8,118 bases of DNA, taken from Betaproteobacteria bacterium (GTDB taxonomy: Bacteria; Pseudomonadota; Gammaproteobacteria; Burkholderiales; Burkholderiaceae). The translations under genes and the position numbers were made by a program. Positions 6,476-8,118 of the stretch are shown here, one piece after another. Location of the stretch: positions 1-8,118 of the forward strand of contig JABMMT010000102.1 in the NCBI GenBank assembly GCA_013205155.1. The letters are read 5' to 3'. The first letter of the stretch is position 1. The number at the start of each line of letters is the position of its first letter. The notes beneath the pieces are model-generated. The model saw only the letters and a list, made by a program, of their open reading frames with translations, was not told where the DNA came from and searched no databases.

Positions 6476-6712
6476 TCACTTAAAGCGTGAGTACTCAGAT
6501 TGATTCTGATTACGCTTATTGATCGATTCCGTCCAGCTTGGGTCATTGGTGGGCGTCCAGCCTTTAGTCATGAAGCCATTATCAGCGCCCATGTAAGGTG
6601 CAACATCAGGACGTTTAGCTGCTTTAGCAGCAATCTCAGGGGGCTCAGAACACGCTGCGAGAAAAGCTGCTGCTGCCAAGCATAAGCCAAGTGTTTTCAA
6701 ATTCAATTTCAT
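6476..6712 (-). CDS. Small lipoprotein encoded within the formate dehydrogenase operon
   Basis: A 78-residue protein of unknown function. It has a lipoprotein signal peptide (MKLNLKTLGLCLAAAAF) ending in the lipobox LAAC, with the lipidated cysteine at C21. The mature protein is only about 58 residues, polar and without further cysteines, and contains PYMGADNGFMTKGW and a charged C-terminus (NKRNQNQSEYSRFK). The residue after Cys is Ser, not Asp, so outer-membrane sorting would be expected under E. coli rules. Its ATG overlaps the fdhB stop as ATGA, with an AGGAG 7 bases upstream inside fdhB, so it is tightly coupled to fdhB and made between FdhB and FdhC. It is plausibly a small accessory or assembly subunit of the periplasmic FDH; this is inference from position. 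Confidence 0.82.
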   Translation of the reverse strand: MKLNLKTLGLCLAAAAFLAACSEPPEIAAKAAKRPDVAPYMGADNGFMTKGWTPTNDPSWTESINKRNQNQSEYSRFK

Positions 6713-7368
6713 GACTTAGCTCCTGGAATTTTGCCAGCAGGCGTAGGTTTTGGCGCTGGTGAGTCCATCGGACCATACGCAGTAGACCAACCAAAAATAT
6801 CTTTGCTTGGATATTTACCATTGGCCTCACGGACAGAAACACGCTTATTGTAGATAGCTGAGATCACTTCGCCATCGCCACCGATCAATGCCTTGGTGGA
6901 ACACATCTCAGCGCACAATGGCAACTTACCTTCAGCTAAACGATTACGGCCATACTTCTCGAACTCTGCAACACTGCCGTTTGCCTCAGGACCACCGCTA
7001 CAGAATGTGCACTTATCCATTTTGCTTCTTACGCCAAATGCGCCTGAACTCAAGAACTGAGGCGCACCAAATGGACATGCAAATGAACAGTAGCCACAAC
7101 CAATGCAGATGTCTTTGTCATGCAAGACCACGCCTTCGTCAGTGCGGTAGAAGCAATCTACCGGACAGACTGCCATACAAGGTGCATCTGAGCAGTGCAT
7201 GCAAGCAACTGAGATTGACTTTTCTTTACCGATGATACCGTCGTTCACCGTAACTACACGGCGGCGATTGACACCCCAAGGTACCTCGTTGTCGTTTTTA
7301 CAAGCTGTGACACAACCATTGCATTCGATGCAGCGTTCTGTATCACAAATAAATTTCATTCTTGCCAT
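6709..7368 (-). CDS. fdhB: Formate dehydrogenase beta subunit, 4 x [4Fe-4S] ferredoxin type
   Basis: Electron-transfer subunit between FdhA and FdhC. The 219 residues hold sixteen ligand cysteines in the four-cluster pattern of this family: CIECNGCVTAC (13-23), CMHCSDAPCMAVC (56-68), CIGCGYCSFAC (88-98), and the split set C120-x2-C123 with C152-x3-C156. Unlike E. coli FdnH (about 294 residues with a C-terminal membrane helix), it has no membrane segment, so it must be held by FdhA and FdhC; the tail is instead Pro/Gly/Lys-rich. This shorter form fits the FdhABC-type enzymes. There is no signal peptide; export with a Tat-bearing FdhA would be expected. A strong AGGAG lies 6 bases before the ATG, 27 bases after the fdhA stop. 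The stop overlaps the lipoprotein start (ATGA). Confidence 0.93.
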   Translation of the reverse strand: MARMKFICDTERCIECNGCVTACKNDNEVPWGVNRRRVVTVNDGIIGKEKSISVACMHCSDAPCMAVCPVDCFYRTDEGVVLHDKDICIGCGYCSFACPFGAPQFLSSGAFGVRSKMDKCTFCSGGPEANGSVAEFEKYGRNRLAEGKLPLCAEMCSTKALIGGDGEVISAIYNKRVSVREANGKYPSKDIFGWSTAYGPMDSPAPKPTPAGKIPGAKS

Positions 7369-7395
7369 TGTGTTCTCCTGACTTTATTTTTTAAC

Positions 7396-8118
7396 TTAGG
7401 CAAATTTTTCGATTTGGCACATGGTGGTTTTGGTCTCTTGCATCATCGTTACCTGATCATAGCCATAGGTGGTCGCGGTATTCACGGACTCGCCTAGGAC
7501 GATTGGTGATGCACCTTCTGGATAGAATTTGCGCAAGTCTTTGCCTTCCCACCAACCTGAAAAGTGAAATGGTACAAAGGCAGTTCCTTGATCAACACGC
7601 TCAGTAACCATTGCGCGCACTTTGATCTTGGCTCCAGTTGGTGATTTAACCCAAACATAGTCCCAATTTTTAATTCCGCGGGCTTCTGCAGCCTTTGGAT
7701 TAATTTCCACAAAGTTCTCTTGCTGTAACTCTGCCAACCAAGGATTAGATCGAGTCTCCTCACCGCCACCTTCATACTCAACTAGACGGCCTGAGGTCAA
7801 TATGATTGGGAACTTCTCATAGAGCTTCTCTTTTAAGTTCTGTTCCTGAACCGTTTTGTACAGGGTGGGCAAGCGCCAGAAATTCTTCTTATCAGCCGAT
7901 GTTGGGTACTTACGCATCATGGGTTCGTTAGTACTGTACAAAGCCTCACGGTGAATTGGAACTGGATCTGGGAAGTTCCAAACTACTGCACGTGCCTTAG
8001 CATTACCAAATGGATGGCAACCGTTCTTCATCACCACGCGCTGAATACCGCCGGACAAATCAGTCTTCCAGTTTTTACCTTCGGCAGCTTTTTGCTCATC
8101 CTCGGTCAACTGATTCCA
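7396..8118 (-). CDS. fdhA: Formate dehydrogenase alpha subunit, C-terminal part (partial)
   Basis: The 3' end of the catalytic molybdopterin (Mo/W-bis-MGD) subunit that oxidises formate to CO2. The reading frame is open through the window edge: three further codons (Trp-Asn-Gln) precede the apparent TTG start at 8109, so that is internal Leu and about 240 residues are visible. Visible residues about 104-215 are a molybdopterin dinucleotide-binding domain (FPIILTSGRLVEYEGGGEET, then NPKAAEARGI, and VPFHFSGWW), and the protein ends MMQETKTTMCQIEKFA, typical of FDH alpha subunits. The active-site Cys or Sec, the N-terminal [4Fe-4S] site and the Tat signal lie outside the window, so Mo versus W use and Sec content cannot be judged. 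It is the most upstream gene of the operon that can be seen. Confidence 0.93.
   Translation of the reverse strand, partial: WNQLTEDEQKAAEGKNWKTDLSGGIQRVVMKNGCHPFGNAKARAVVWNFPDPVPIHREALYSTNEPMMRKYPTSADKKNFWRLPTLYKTVQEQNLKEKLYEKFPIILTSGRLVEYEGGGEETRSNPWLAELQQENFVEINPKAAEARGIKNWDYVWVKSPTGAKIKVRAMVTERVDQGTAFVPFHFSGWWEGKDLRKFYPEGASPIVLGESVNTATTYGYDQVTMMQETKTTMCQIEKFA

Noticed and set aside
6888..7235. 115-residue Cys/Arg/His-rich plus-strand reading frame opposite fdhB
   Set aside because: The Cys and His richness is an artefact of reading the complement of the cluster-binding cysteine codons of fdhB; no start signal is seen.
7494..7781. 95-residue minus-strand frame inside fdhA
   Set aside because: It is out of frame with the conserved molybdopterin-binding domain, which explains the region fully.
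8107..8109. TTG as the start of a 237-residue protein
   Set aside because: The frame stays open to the window edge and the encoded domain is only the C-terminal part of a much longer FDH alpha subunit, so this codon is internal Leu.

Overview
The window looks like a piece of a free-living betaproteobacterial chromosome. Gene content, a moderate-to-low GC content, tight gene packing and protein style would fit Burkholderiaceae such as Polynucleobacter. That placement is an inference from general impression, not from a marker gene. Nearly every base is coding. There is no sign of mobile DNA, CRISPR arrays or RNA genes.

Layout: (1) 5-1189, plus strand, a class III (CaiB/BaiF) CoA-transferase. 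(2) 1186-3613, minus strand, three tightly coupled genes read in the order bfd-like [2Fe-2S] protein, endonuclease/exonuclease/phosphatase (EEP) protein, cardiolipin synthase-type phospholipase D protein. The junctions are TAATG and ATGA, and the last gene converges on the CoA-transferase with overlapping stop codons. (3) 3614-3680, a 67-bp divergent intergenic region. (4) 3681-5076, plus strand, tupB-tupC, permease and ATPase of a tungstate-type ABC importer. (5) 5090-8118, minus strand, the distal part of a membrane-bound, respiratory-type formate dehydrogenase operon: fdhA (3' end only), fdhB, a small lipoprotein, fdhC, and a small exported Ala/Pro-rich protein.

How the parts fit: formate dehydrogenases of this class carry Mo or W bound to a pterin cofactor. 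A tungstate-type importer converging on the FDH operon therefore suggests metal supply next to the metal enzyme. The FDH complex would oxidise formate at FdhA, pass electrons through four [4Fe-4S] clusters in FdhB, and deliver them through di-heme cytochrome b FdhC to quinone. Two small envelope proteins, one lipoprotein and one secreted, are built into the same operon and have no role I can name. The EEP plus Cls pair resembles the E. coli ybhP-clsB arrangement.

The most useful non-obvious observations are: a strong minus-strand intrinsic terminator for the FDH operon lying inside the 3' coding end of tupC, with a UACG tetraloop; the two uncharacterised small envelope proteins in the FDH operon; the absence of a substrate-binding tupA beside tupBC; and a start-codon correction for fdhC. 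I saw no clearly novel defence or mobile system.
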